Origin: an uncultured Methanobrevibacter sp.
GTDB taxonomy: Archaea > Methanobacteriota > Methanobacteria > Methanobacteriales > Methanobacteriaceae
Reading direction: 5' to 3'
NCBI GenBank assembly: GCA_900317865.1
Contig: ONIK01000013.1
Span: 1-60,729 of the forward strand
DNA length: 60,729 bases
Below, piece by piece: positions 53,568-60,729 of this stretch. How positions within the stretch are numbered: the stretch's first letter is position 1; each line of letters starts with the position of its first letter. A program made the position numbers and the translations under genes. The notes under the pieces were generated by a model that was not told the DNA's origin, did not search any database, and saw only the letters and a list, made by a program, of their open reading frames with translations.

Positions 53568-54249
53568 AATCATAGAATTTACCCAGGAATTCCTTCATCC
53601 TAGCATTATCAGAAGAAAATACCTTTTCAGGAGTTCCTTCTTCAATAATATATCCATCATCCATGAAAATTATTTTATCGCCAACATTACGTGCAAAACT
53701 CATTTCGTGTGTAACAATCACCATAGTCATGTTTTCAGCAGCCAAATCCCTAATTACTACAAGAATTTCCCCAGTTAATTCCGGGTCTAACGCTGAAGTT
53801 GGTTCATCAAAAAATAAAATATCAGGATTCATTGCAAGAGCACGAGCAATAGAAACCCTTTGCTGTTGACCACCAGACAATTCATGAGGATAAGCATCTT
53901 CCTTATCTTCCAAACCCATTTTTTTAAGTAAATCGCGAGCAGATTTTAAAACTTCATTTTTATCTCTTTTTTGAACTTTTAAAGGTGCATTAATGATATT
54001 TTTTAAAACAGTATGATGCGGGAATAAATTAAAGTCCTGAAACACCAATCCAAATGTTCCATCAAAATTAATATCTCCACTATCTTCCTGCTCCAAATCA
54101 GTAATACAACGAAGCAATGTAGATTTACCGGAACCTGAAGGTCCTATAATACATAATACTTCACCTTTTTCAACATTAAGGGAAATATCTTTAAGCACTA
54201 CATTTTCATCAAAACTTTTTTTAAGATTTTTAACTTCCAATAAACTCAT
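53566..54249 (-). CDS. Polar amino acid ABC transporter, ATP-binding subunit (GlnQ-like)
   Basis: 227 residues. Walker A GPSGSGKST near 33-41, Q-loop VFQDFNLFPHHTV, signature LSGGQQQRVSIARAL, Walker B DILFFDEPTSALDP, H-loop VTHEMSFAR. The A-S-A pattern is that of the polar amino acid class. Last gene of the three-gene operon (binding protein, permease, ATPase), nine bases after the permease. Somewhat shorter than typical 240-residue GlnQ because the N-terminal region after Walker A lacks a short insert. Confidence 0.93.
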   Translation of the reverse strand: MSLLEVKNLKKSFDENVVLKDISLNVEKGEVLCIIGPSGSGKSTLLRCITDLEQEDSGDINFDGTFGLVFQDFNLFPHHTVLKNIINAPLKVQKRDKNEVLKSARDLLKKMGLEDKEDAYPHELSGGQQQRVSIARALAMNPDILFFDEPTSALDPELTGEILVVIRDLAAENMTMVIVTHEMSFARNVGDKIIFMDDGYIIEEGTPEKVFSSDNARMKEFLGKFYD

Positions 54250-54258
54250 AATATCCCC

Positions 54259-54909
54259 TTAATTTAAATAATCATAGCGTTTTTCAAGACGTGCCATAAC
54301 AAATGCGACAAGCACATTGAATACATAATAGAAAACACCTGCAACAATCAATGCAGCAATTGAAGACTCTGCTGCAGCAATTTGTTTAGCAACAGTAAAC
54401 ATCTCAGGAATTGCAATTACAAATGATAATGAAGTATCTTTTACAAGAGTAATAACCTCATTTGTTACTGAAGGAATAATAATTCTGAATACCTGCGGCA
54501 ATATAATTATGAAAAATGTTTGAATCTTACTATACCCTAAAACCTGTGCAGCTTCATATTGGCCTTTAGGAATAGCCTCAATACCTCCCCTATATATTTC
54601 AGCAAAGTATGCTGCATAGTTCATAGAGAATGCTATTATAACTGCTATAAAACGATAATCCGGTGAAAGAGTTGTTCCAAATATATAATACGGACCAAAA
54701 AATACAACAATTAATTGTAACATCAATGGTGTACCTCTCATGATAGAAATGTAAACTTTCATTATCAATCTGAGAGGAGTGAATTTACTCATCCTTCCAA
54801 ATGCAATTAATAATCCCAATGGAAGTGAAAATAATAGGGTAAGTAAGAAAATTTCGATGGAGGTAATCATACCCTCCATCAAAAGACTTACCATAGATCC
54901 TAACATCAT
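54259..54909 (-). CDS. Polar amino acid ABC transporter, permease subunit
   Basis: 216 residues with five hydrophobic segments (about 11-35, 53-75, 85-105, 140-160, 185-205). The EAA loop is EAAQVLGYSKIQTFFIIILPQ near 118-140, as in HisM/GlnP proteins, and RGTPLMLQL lies before it. Second gene of the operon, 25 bases after the binding-protein gene. Confidence 0.92.
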   Translation of the reverse strand: MMLGSMVSLLMEGMITSIEIFLLTLLFSLPLGLLIAFGRMSKFTPLRLIMKVYISIMRGTPLMLQLIVVFFGPYYIFGTTLSPDYRFIAVIIAFSMNYAAYFAEIYRGGIEAIPKGQYEAAQVLGYSKIQTFFIIILPQVFRIIIPSVTNEVITLVKDTSLSFVIAIPEMFTVAKQIAAAESSIAALIVAGVFYYVFNVLVAFVMARLEKRYDYLN

Positions 54910-54934
54910 ATTTTATTCTACCTCAATTCAAAAC

Positions 54935-55771
54935 TTATTTTCGAACAAGGGAACCTGGAACACCATCATTTGTGTAGTTTGCTGCAATTTTAGCAACAGT
55001 ACCATCAGCAAACATTTCATCTAAAGTTTTTTGTACCTGATCTCTCAATTGAGTATTACCCAATTTGAAACCGACACCATATTTCTCAGATGAAATTGTA
55101 TCATTCAATATTACGAATTTTGTGGTACTGTTTCTGGAATGGATGTTGTGTTCTGCTACACCAATATCAATTGCAACAGCATCACAAGCTCCAGATTCTA
55201 AATCCATAAATCCAGTATTATAATCTGCAACTTCCTGTAATTTACCAAATGATTCTCCTAATGTTTTATTATCCCCTTGAAGAGCGTGTAATGCAGAAGA
55301 ATCTTTTTGTGTTTCTACAATTTTACCTTTTAAATCACTGAGAGACTTAATATTAGAATCTGCCTTTACAACAACAACCTGTTTATTGTCAATATAAGGT
55401 TCAGACCAGGTATAACTTTTTTCTCTGCCATTTATAGTGAAACCATTCCAGATACAATCTATTGAACCGGAATTCAGTTCGGCATCTTTTGCATCCCAGT
55501 CGATTGGTTGTTTTACTAAAGTCCAATTGTTTCTTTTACAAACTTCCTGTGCTAAATCCAAATCAAAACCAACATATTCTGATCCGTTTTTATATCCATA
55601 AGGCGGGAATTCAGCATCAAAACCAACAATGAAAGTATTATTATCATTGTTTACTCTAGCGGAATTATTACTTCCGCCACCTAAAAAGTCGAATAAGCCA
55701 GCACTAGCAGTACCCATAACTAAAAAGGCTATTACGACTAAAGCTAAAATAAAACCTATTTTCTTATTCAT
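54935..55771 (-). CDS. Polar amino acid ABC transporter, substrate-binding protein
   Basis: 278 residues. Signal peptide 1-24 (IGFILALVVIAFLVMGTASA), no lipobox Cys, then a Gly/Asn-rich linker and a family 3 solute-binding domain: FIVGFDAEFPPYGYKNG, the GFDLDLAQEVCKR motif, and SGACDAVAIDIGVAEH. Substrate probably an amino acid; which one is not clear. First gene of the operon; an inverted repeat covers the expected transcript start. Confidence 0.92.
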   Translation of the reverse strand: MNKKIGFILALVVIAFLVMGTASAGLFDFLGGGSNNSARVNNDNNTFIVGFDAEFPPYGYKNGSEYVGFDLDLAQEVCKRNNWTLVKQPIDWDAKDAELNSGSIDCIWNGFTINGREKSYTWSEPYIDNKQVVVVKADSNIKSLSDLKGKIVETQKDSSALHALQGDNKTLGESFGKLQEVADYNTGFMDLESGACDAVAIDIGVAEHNIHSRNSTTKFVILNDTISSEKYGVGFKLGNTQLRDQVQKTLDEMFADGTVAKIAANYTNDGVPGSLVRK

Positions 55772-55796
55772 ACATAAACACCTAATATATAATATT

Positions 55797-55818
55797 TAGA
55801 TAGAAAATTTCTAATCTA
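55797..55818. promoter_or_regulatory. Inverted repeat at the transcript start of the amino-acid ABC operon
   Basis: TAGATAGAAA and TTTCTAATCTA form an imperfect inverted repeat with one extra base. It lies about 20-25 bases downstream of a TATA-like run on the minus strand (55828-55848), thus over the expected start site near 55812, a typical repressor position. AT-rich DNA makes chance matches possible. Confidence 0.35.
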
Positions 55819-55894
55819 TAAAAATAGTTTATTTTTTTATATATTTAATATTATAAGATATGAATTCATACTAAATTTAAAAAAAATCATAAAA

Positions 55895-56554
55895 TTAAAA
55901 TTTGATATTATCGCCCAAACGAGAAATATCAAATACTGCAGTATCGGCAATAGACATTACAGCCAAAACACCCGCCTGAACAGGATCGGTTATAACCAAA
56001 TCGGCATATTCAGTTACACTTCCAGGCATATTTAAAGAGATTACAATCAAATTATTTTCTTTTTTAACTTTTTTAACAGACTCTGTAATCTCACCACCCA
56101 TTAGAGAACCGGCAAGAACTAAAGCGCTGACCCTAGGCAATCTTGAAATAGCTTCAACAGCTTCGGCAATATTATATTCACCGACTAATGGAATTGTATC
56201 TATACTTATCCTTTCTCCACGTATATTGTGCCTATCAGCTTCAGTAATAGCACCCATAGCAACCTGAGATACCTGGGCTCCTCCACCTACAATGATAATA
56301 CGTTTACCATAAATATCTAATTGAGATCCGTGCAATTCAACAGATTTAACTTCAGGAATATCATTTAAATCATTGATTAAGCTATTAATATCATCCACAT
56401 TTTCAAGTTCAAAATTAATTGAACCCATATTATTTTTTTCAACATATAGATGAGTATAGCTGATATTAGCACCATAATTTGTGATTATGCGAGTAATATC
56501 ATCCAAAACTCCCTTTTTCTCATAAGATTGTATTGTTATACTATAATCATTCAT
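55895..56554 (-). CDS. ACT domain protein, DUF5612 type, in the ehb operon
   Basis: 219 residues from ATG 56554. The longer frame from 56620 lies within ehbP and lacks a binding site; the ATG at 56554 overlaps the ehbP stop by eight bases (ATGAATGA). Residues 1-75 are an ACT domain (YEKKGVLDDITRIITNYGANISYTHL). The rest has GKRIIIVGGGAQVSQVA, a nucleotide-loop-like Gly cluster, and ends DLVITDPVQAGVLAVMSIADTAVF. Family DUF5612 of methanogens, function unknown. Its place at the end of the ehb operon suggests an amino acid-sensing link to anabolic hydrogenase activity. Confidence 0.8.
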   Translation of the reverse strand: MNDYSITIQSYEKKGVLDDITRIITNYGANISYTHLYVEKNNMGSINFELENVDDINSLINDLNDIPEVKSVELHGSQLDIYGKRIIIVGGGAQVSQVAMGAITEADRHNIRGERISIDTIPLVGEYNIAEAVEAISRLPRVSALVLAGSLMGGEITESVKKVKKENNLIVISLNMPGSVTEYADLVITDPVQAGVLAVMSIADTAVFDISRLGDNIKF

Positions 56555-56810
56555 TTTGTGGCCTAATTTTATCCAATTCAGCATGTGCCTTTTTCCACAT
56601 ACGCAAGTAATTATCTTCACGATTAACCGGAATTACATCAAGACCCAATTCACGGTGTTCGGCAATCCATTCTTCATGAAATACAGGTATTTCAACTTTT
56701 ATTGGTTCAGAGGTTTTATTTACTACTATGAGATTTCTATAAGGAAAATCCCATTCTACAATATAGCCTCCAAGACTTACTATGTGATATGGTCTCATAA
56801 CAAATTTCAT
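56547..56810 (-). CDS. ehbP: Energy-converting hydrogenase B subunit P
   Basis: 87 residues, soluble: MKFVMRPYHIVSLGGYIVEWDFPYRNLIVVN at the start, an acidic C-terminus. Length, content and position directly after ehbO match the small EhbP protein of methanogen Ehb clusters. No Cys or membrane segment; exact role unknown. Thirteen bases after ehbO. Confidence 0.85.
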   Translation of the reverse strand: MKFVMRPYHIVSLGGYIVEWDFPYRNLIVVNKTSEPIKVEIPVFHEEWIAEHRELGLDVIPVNREDNYLRMWKKAHAELDKIRPQNE

Positions 56811-56823
56811 AATAATTCACCTC

Positions 56824-57822
56824 TTATAATAATCCAAGTACAATAGCCAATATTCCAAGCAATGTAGATGCAAGAATAGTTGGTAAAAGCTGTCTATTTG
56901 TAAATACTGGAGTAAATGCTGAAAATATTCCCATCATTAATACAAATATCAAAACAACAACTATATTGAGAAGTATTGTTGGGGAAAATACTGTTGGTGG
57001 AATTCCAATAAATAATACTGAGAATAAAACACCTAATGTAAACATTAAAAATCCTCTAGTAATAAAGACTATTGACCTGTATTTTGATGCATATTCCATG
57101 TATGGTCCTTCAATAACATCACATTTAGCTTTAATTATTGAAAACGGATATTCATTTAAAATAATCATATATCCAATGAAAAATACAATAGCTGCTATTC
57201 CACCTGCTACTGTAAACAGGAATGGCCCGTGTGCTTGCTGATATGATACAATATCATTAAGGAAAATACTTCTTGCAGCAGTTACGGGAGCAAATAAAGC
57301 CAAATACAATGGGAATGAACCATAAGTAATCATTCTAAGAGATCTTTTTGCACTTATATCTTCAATAAATGAACGTGTAGTATTCAAATGAGCTGCACCT
57401 TTTACTCTGTCAGGGAAAGGCATTCTAACAGACATTATTGATTTAGATAAAGATCCCATTAATACATAACATATCTCTTCAACTTTCAAAAGACCGACAA
57501 TTGCAACCAAACTTGAAAGAGCAGGAATAGCAAATGCATAAGGAGTAATAGCTATTAATATAGACAATACTACGAAAAAGCATATTACCGGTAATGCCTT
57601 ATATAATCCAGGTACTGGAGAAGACGGTTCAATATTTTCTTTAAATAAGAACTTGATAGGAGCCATTATTCCAGGACTTGTAACCGGAGGTCCAATTCTT
57701 TGTTGAATTCTAGCATGAACATATTTTCTTTCAATTCCAGGCAATAATGTAGATATTAAGAAACAAACAACTACAGTTATTATAAGCGCTATAATTGAAT
57801 TTATTACAGTAGTTTCAAACAT
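56824..57822 (-). CDS. ehbO: Energy-converting hydrogenase B subunit O (NuoH-like)
   Basis: 332 residues with about eight membrane segments. It resembles the H subunit of complex I: ERKYVHARIQQRIGPPVTSPG in the first loop and an acidic ILNEYPFSIIKAKCDVIEGPY near 225-245. Anchors the hydrogenase to the proton/sodium-translocating membrane part. Four bases after ehbN and 13 before ehbP. Confidence 0.92.
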   Translation of the reverse strand: MFETTVINSIIALIITVVVCFLISTLLPGIERKYVHARIQQRIGPPVTSPGIMAPIKFLFKENIEPSSPVPGLYKALPVICFFVVLSILIAITPYAFAIPALSSLVAIVGLLKVEEICYVLMGSLSKSIMSVRMPFPDRVKGAAHLNTTRSFIEDISAKRSLRMITYGSFPLYLALFAPVTAARSIFLNDIVSYQQAHGPFLFTVAGGIAAIVFFIGYMIILNEYPFSIIKAKCDVIEGPYMEYASKYRSIVFITRGFLMFTLGVLFSVLFIGIPPTVFSPTILLNIVVVLIFVLMMGIFSAFTPVFTNRQLLPTILASTLLGILAIVLGLL

Positions 57823-57826
57823 GATT

Positions 57827-58954
57827 CTATCTCCTTATAATTTCTATTGCTCTATCAGTACAAGTAAAACAAGGGTCACACTGAACAATACACAATTGTG
57901 CATCAGTAACATGATCTCCAATACAGGCATACTGCATTGCTCCAATATTTGCCATTGAAGGAGTTCTAATAATACAGTGTCTTACTCTTCCGCTTTCCAA
58001 TGCGTATGAATGATAAAGGGTTCCTCTTGGAACTTCAATATAACTTTCATTAATATCAGTGTCAAACATTTCCCAATCCCTGTTTACGACTTTACCTTCA
58101 GGAATATTGGCAATAGCCTGACGAATGATTTTAATTGATTCGAATGATTCCAAAGCTCTCATCAATAAGTTGGATTTGACATCCCCATCAGGTTGTGTGA
58201 TTACATTAAAATCAAAATCATCATATTCAAACATTGTTGTTCTTAAATCCCTTGCAACACCGGTTGCCCTTAAACTTGGGCCGGTAACAGCCAATCTGAT
58301 AGCCTGTTTTGCTGGAAGTGCACCGACTCCGGTGACTCTTGAAATCAGTATTGAATCTGCCATGAATCTTTGAGCAAAATCTGTTAAACCTGCTTCTAGT
58401 TTATCCATGTCCTCTTTAAGTCTTTGCAATTTGGCTTCATCCAAATCACATCTTGGTCTTACACCGCCTAAAACGGAACAACCGTATTGAACCCTATTTC
58501 CACCAATCATTGCAAGAAGCTCCATGACAATTTCCCTTAGGTAAAATACCCTCATTGAAAATGTTTCATGAGCCACAGTTTCACAACCATGTGCCAAATA
58601 AAGGAAATGTGAGTGTAATCTTTCAAGTTCACCCATTATAACCCTAATATAAAGAGCTCTTTCAGGTATCTCAATGCCAAGACCCATCTCGGCAGTTCTG
58701 CATGAATTCCAGATATGTGAATTTGAACAGATTCCACAAATCTTTTCAGTTAAAGAATTTGCTTTTTCAACAGGCAAACCTTCCATTATTCGTTCTATAC
58801 CTCTATGATTAACGCCAATTGTTATTTCGGCTTCCTGAACTATTTCATCTTCAACAAAAAGCCTTACTCTGTAAGGTTCCAATGCAGCTGGGTGAACTGT
58901 ACCCAGTGGAATTTCTGTTTCTATTATATTACTTCTTGGTACTTTTTCCTCCAT
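57827..58954 (-). CDS. ehbN: Energy-converting hydrogenase B large subunit (NuoD-like)
   Basis: 375 residues. [NiFe] active-site subunit. N-terminal Ni ligands are the CxxC of EKICGICSNSHIWN near 68-80, and C-terminal ligands are the CxxC of QCDPCFTCTDRA near 360-370; the conserved RGIER and GGVRPRCDL segments and the RGTLYHSY motif are present. All four cysteines are there, so it is a working hydrogenase rather than a Nuo-type quinone subunit. Eight bases after ehbM. Confidence 0.95.
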   Translation of the reverse strand: MEEKVPRSNIIETEIPLGTVHPAALEPYRVRLFVEDEIVQEAEITIGVNHRGIERIMEGLPVEKANSLTEKICGICSNSHIWNSCRTAEMGLGIEIPERALYIRVIMGELERLHSHFLYLAHGCETVAHETFSMRVFYLREIVMELLAMIGGNRVQYGCSVLGGVRPRCDLDEAKLQRLKEDMDKLEAGLTDFAQRFMADSILISRVTGVGALPAKQAIRLAVTGPSLRATGVARDLRTTMFEYDDFDFNVITQPDGDVKSNLLMRALESFESIKIIRQAIANIPEGKVVNRDWEMFDTDINESYIEVPRGTLYHSYALESGRVRHCIIRTPSMANIGAMQYACIGDHVTDAQLCIVQCDPCFTCTDRAIEIIRR

Positions 58955-58962
58955 TTAATCAC

Positions 58963-59409
58963 CTAATCCGCATCTAATAATGTTGGTAATAATGATACCA
59001 CTCCGGCTAAAACATCTTGAGGTCTTACTGCACATCCAGGGACTTTAGCAGCAACAGGTATGATATTTTCAACCGGTCCTTCAATTTCTTCTGATGGAAT
59101 ATCTCCATGAATATTTTTATATACTCCACCCATTAACGCACAACTTCCAGCGGCTACAACCAATTTAGGGTCAGGAATAGCTTCATAAATAGCTTCCAAA
59201 GGCTTTCTGTTTAAATGTGTAACCGGTCCTGTAACAACTAAAACATCAGCTTCACGAGGATTCCAAGTTAAGAAAACTTTATACTGCTCAGCATCAAATC
59301 TTGGAGACAATACAGTATTTACAATCTCAATATCACAACCATTACATCCTCCAGTATAAACCAGCATGATGTGGATTGCTCTTGCTCTTGAAAAAGATTT
59401 AATACCCAT
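58963..59409 (-). CDS. ehbM: Energy-converting hydrogenase B small subunit (NuoB-like)
   Basis: 148 residues. Carries the proximal [4Fe-4S] cluster: GGCNGCDIEIVNT near 16-28, GSCALMGGVY near 93-102, and PGCAVRPQD near 123-131 supply the four ligands. The N-terminal SRARAIHIMLVYTGG is usual for these subunits. Its ATG directly follows the ehbL stop. Confidence 0.94.
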   Translation of the reverse strand: MGIKSFSRARAIHIMLVYTGGCNGCDIEIVNTVLSPRFDAEQYKVFLTWNPREADVLVVTGPVTHLNRKPLEAIYEAIPDPKLVVAAGSCALMGGVYKNIHGDIPSEEIEGPVENIIPVAAKVPGCAVRPQDVLAGVVSLLPTLLDAD

Positions 59410-59901
59410 TTATTCACCATCCTCACTATTTTTTAATACAGTTTTGTCTGAAAGGTAAGTTGAAATAACTTTAAGTTTATCTTCTGAAATTTTAAATGGC
59501 TGTGTCATTAATTCATCAATGTTAACTTCCTGATCTCCAACACAGCTTGGATGAATTGTTCCTTTTTGTCCATATAATGAATATATCGGACAGAAATCAT
59601 GACAATAATAGCAAACAATACATTTTTCAAGATTAATTTCAGGCACTTGATCTTTAACCCAATCATCGGTTATTTTAGTTGGGTTTGCTAGTGGTTTCAT
59701 TTCTATAGCATTTGTTGGACAAACATTAGCACAACCTGCACAGCCAATACATGCAGATTCATCTACCCTATCATCTACTTCCACGGATAATGTAGCAATC
59801 TGATTTCTTAAATCCATATCAGTTACTCTATCAGCAGCGAAAAAGATTCTTTTAAAGTTAGTAAACGCTCCTTCCAAAGCTACTTGTAGCATACTTTTCA
59901 T
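59410..59901 (-). CDS. ehbL: Energy-converting hydrogenase B subunit L, 2[4Fe-4S] ferredoxin-type
   Basis: 163 residues. Two [4Fe-4S] motifs: CIGCAGCANVCP near 52-63 and CIVCYYCHDFCP near 94-105. Between hydrogenase and polyferredoxin it probably passes electrons to low-potential ferredoxin. It starts directly after the ehbK stop codon without a gap. Confidence 0.88.
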   Translation of the reverse strand: MKSMLQVALEGAFTNFKRIFFAADRVTDMDLRNQIATLSVEVDDRVDESACIGCAGCANVCPTNAIEMKPLANPTKITDDWVKDQVPEINLEKCIVCYYCHDFCPIYSLYGQKGTIHPSCVGDQEVNIDELMTQPFKISEDKLKVISTYLSDKTVLKNSEDGE

Positions 59902-60726
59902 TTAAATACCCTCTATTGAATCTTTAAAATTTCTTTCGAAGATAAATGCATTAGCAGGACAGCTATTTTTACAGGTTCCGCAATAGATACATTTCTCTTC
60001 ATTAACTATAAATTTACCATCAATTTCATCAATTGCATCATATGGACAGACCTTATGACATAAACCACAATGCATACAAAGTTTTTGGTCAATTAAATTG
60101 AAGCCTCCACAGATTTCTGCTTTATACATTGTAGTCCTAGGAATCGCATTGACAGGACAATGTACAGCACAATTTTCACATAATATACATTTTCCTAAGT
60201 CTACTGAAATTGTTCCTCGGTATAATGTAATTGCATCTTCCTGACATACTTCACAACATATTCCGCAGGAAATACAATCATCAGAAACACTTCCATCCCA
60301 TTTAGCCACTTTATATGTTCTTGCATTGACTGCATCACAGACTTGAACACATTTTCCGCAGCTTACACAAAATCCAGATAGTGCAGGGATTTCAGTTTCT
60401 TCAAATTCATCATAAATAAACATTTCATCGTCTTCATGCAATGATTTGACCGGACAGTGATCAATAGCTACGTCATGAGTTGAATCAACATCTTTTGTCG
60501 GATCATATCTTAATCTGGAACCATCTTTAATAAGAGATCCGTTTTCACATAAATCAGAACATAATCCGCAGTTAAGACAGGATACAATATGGCCTGCAGG
60601 TTCCTGATTGAGTTTATTTACAACCAATTTAAAGTCGTCCATTGATATTGCATTATTTGGACAGGCTTTCATACAGTTAAGACATAGCGTACATGTATCC
60701 TTTTTAATCATTTGGAATTTATTCAT
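59902..60726 (-). CDS. ehbK: Energy-converting hydrogenase B subunit K, polyferredoxin (5' end may lie outside)
   Basis: 274 residues visible from the ATG at 60726; the frame is still open to the window edge (a Ser codon at 60729), so the real start may be upstream. Seven CxxCxxC-type clusters are seen: CTLCLNCMKACP, CLNCGLCSDLC, CVSCGKCVQVC, CISCGICCEVC, CILCENCAVHCP, CMHCGLCHKVCP and CIYCGTCKNSCP. It is the electron wire of the complex. Published EhbK proteins are longer, which agrees with truncation here. Confidence 0.88.
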   Translation of the reverse strand: MNKFQMIKKDTCTLCLNCMKACPNNAISMDDFKLVVNKLNQEPAGHIVSCLNCGLCSDLCENGSLIKDGSRLRYDPTKDVDSTHDVAIDHCPVKSLHEDDEMFIYDEFEETEIPALSGFCVSCGKCVQVCDAVNARTYKVAKWDGSVSDDCISCGICCEVCQEDAITLYRGTISVDLGKCILCENCAVHCPVNAIPRTTMYKAEICGGFNLIDQKLCMHCGLCHKVCPYDAIDEIDGKFIVNEEKCIYCGTCKNSCPANAFIFERNFKDSIEGI

Positions 60727-60729
60727 AGA

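Noticed and set aside
56556..56846. 96-codon plus-strand open frame across ehbP
   Set aside because: It runs antisense to ehbP and the DUF5612 start, and the product has no recognisable pattern.

Overview
The window is about 60.7 kb of low-GC archaeal DNA from a hydrogenotrophic, pseudomurein-walled methanogen, almost certainly a gut or rumen Methanobrevibacter (Methanobacteriales). The evidence is the combination of coenzyme M genes (comB, comC), tetrahydromethanopterin and F420 genes (mptA, cofG), an Ehb energy-converting hydrogenase operon, a family B DNA polymerase that stops just after motif C (the split polymerase known from Methanobacteriales), proteasome beta, Nop5/fibrillarin, and very large adhesin-like surface proteins of the kind this genus carries. 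Species cannot be told. comB and comC suggest the strain makes its own coenzyme M.

Layout. 1-5.4 kb: comB end, TraB-family membrane protein, a small Zn-ribbon protein, a broken CorC/CNNM-type transporter, a Na/Ca exchanger, a tRNA thiolase, a thiamine-binding-type protein. 5.4-13 kb: DegT sugar aminotransferase, Trm1, an Lrp regulator, the mptA / unknown / cofG cofactor cluster, Taw2-type wyosine enzyme, and an Rpn-family nuclease that seems to start at ATT. 13-23 kb: psmB, FttA (aCPSF1) termination nuclease, purM, comC, split PolB, AI-2E-type permease, pyrK and pyrD. 23-40 kb is the accessory surface region: an approximately 3,600-codon adhesin-like gene broken by two -1 frameshifts, a coiled-coil protein, the nop5-flpA pair as a conserved island, and a beta-helix/papain-type peptidase fusion that shares its C-terminal repeat module with the adhesin. 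40-43 kb: an MFS exporter in AT-rich DNA that also holds a 48-aa small ORF, two related decayed relics and a promoter-hairpin unit that looks like a small RNA. 43-50 kb: separate coaC and coaB, two membrane/secreted proteins, pheA, two four-CBS proteins, and the archaeosine precursor genes queE-queD with DUF366. 50-56 kb: a secreted two-repeat Cys protein that seems to start at ATC, a nucleotidyltransferase, an orphan Cas4-like protein, and an amino-acid ABC transporter. 56-60.7 kb: DUF5612 ACT protein and ehbP-O-N-M-L-K, all on the minus strand.

How it fits together: the conserved genes serve C1 carriers (methanopterin, F420, coenzyme M, coenzyme A), ferredoxin-linked anabolism (Ehb), tRNA/rRNA modification (Trm1, Taw2, thiolase, queE/queD, Nop5/FlpA) and information processing (PolB, FttA, proteasome). 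The unusual material lies in the surface-gene region, the intergenic DNA around the MFS gene, and the start-codon use of two genes with short leaders. No tRNA, rRNA, intact insertion sequence or CRISPR array was seen. All assignments are from reading the sequence; no database search was possible.
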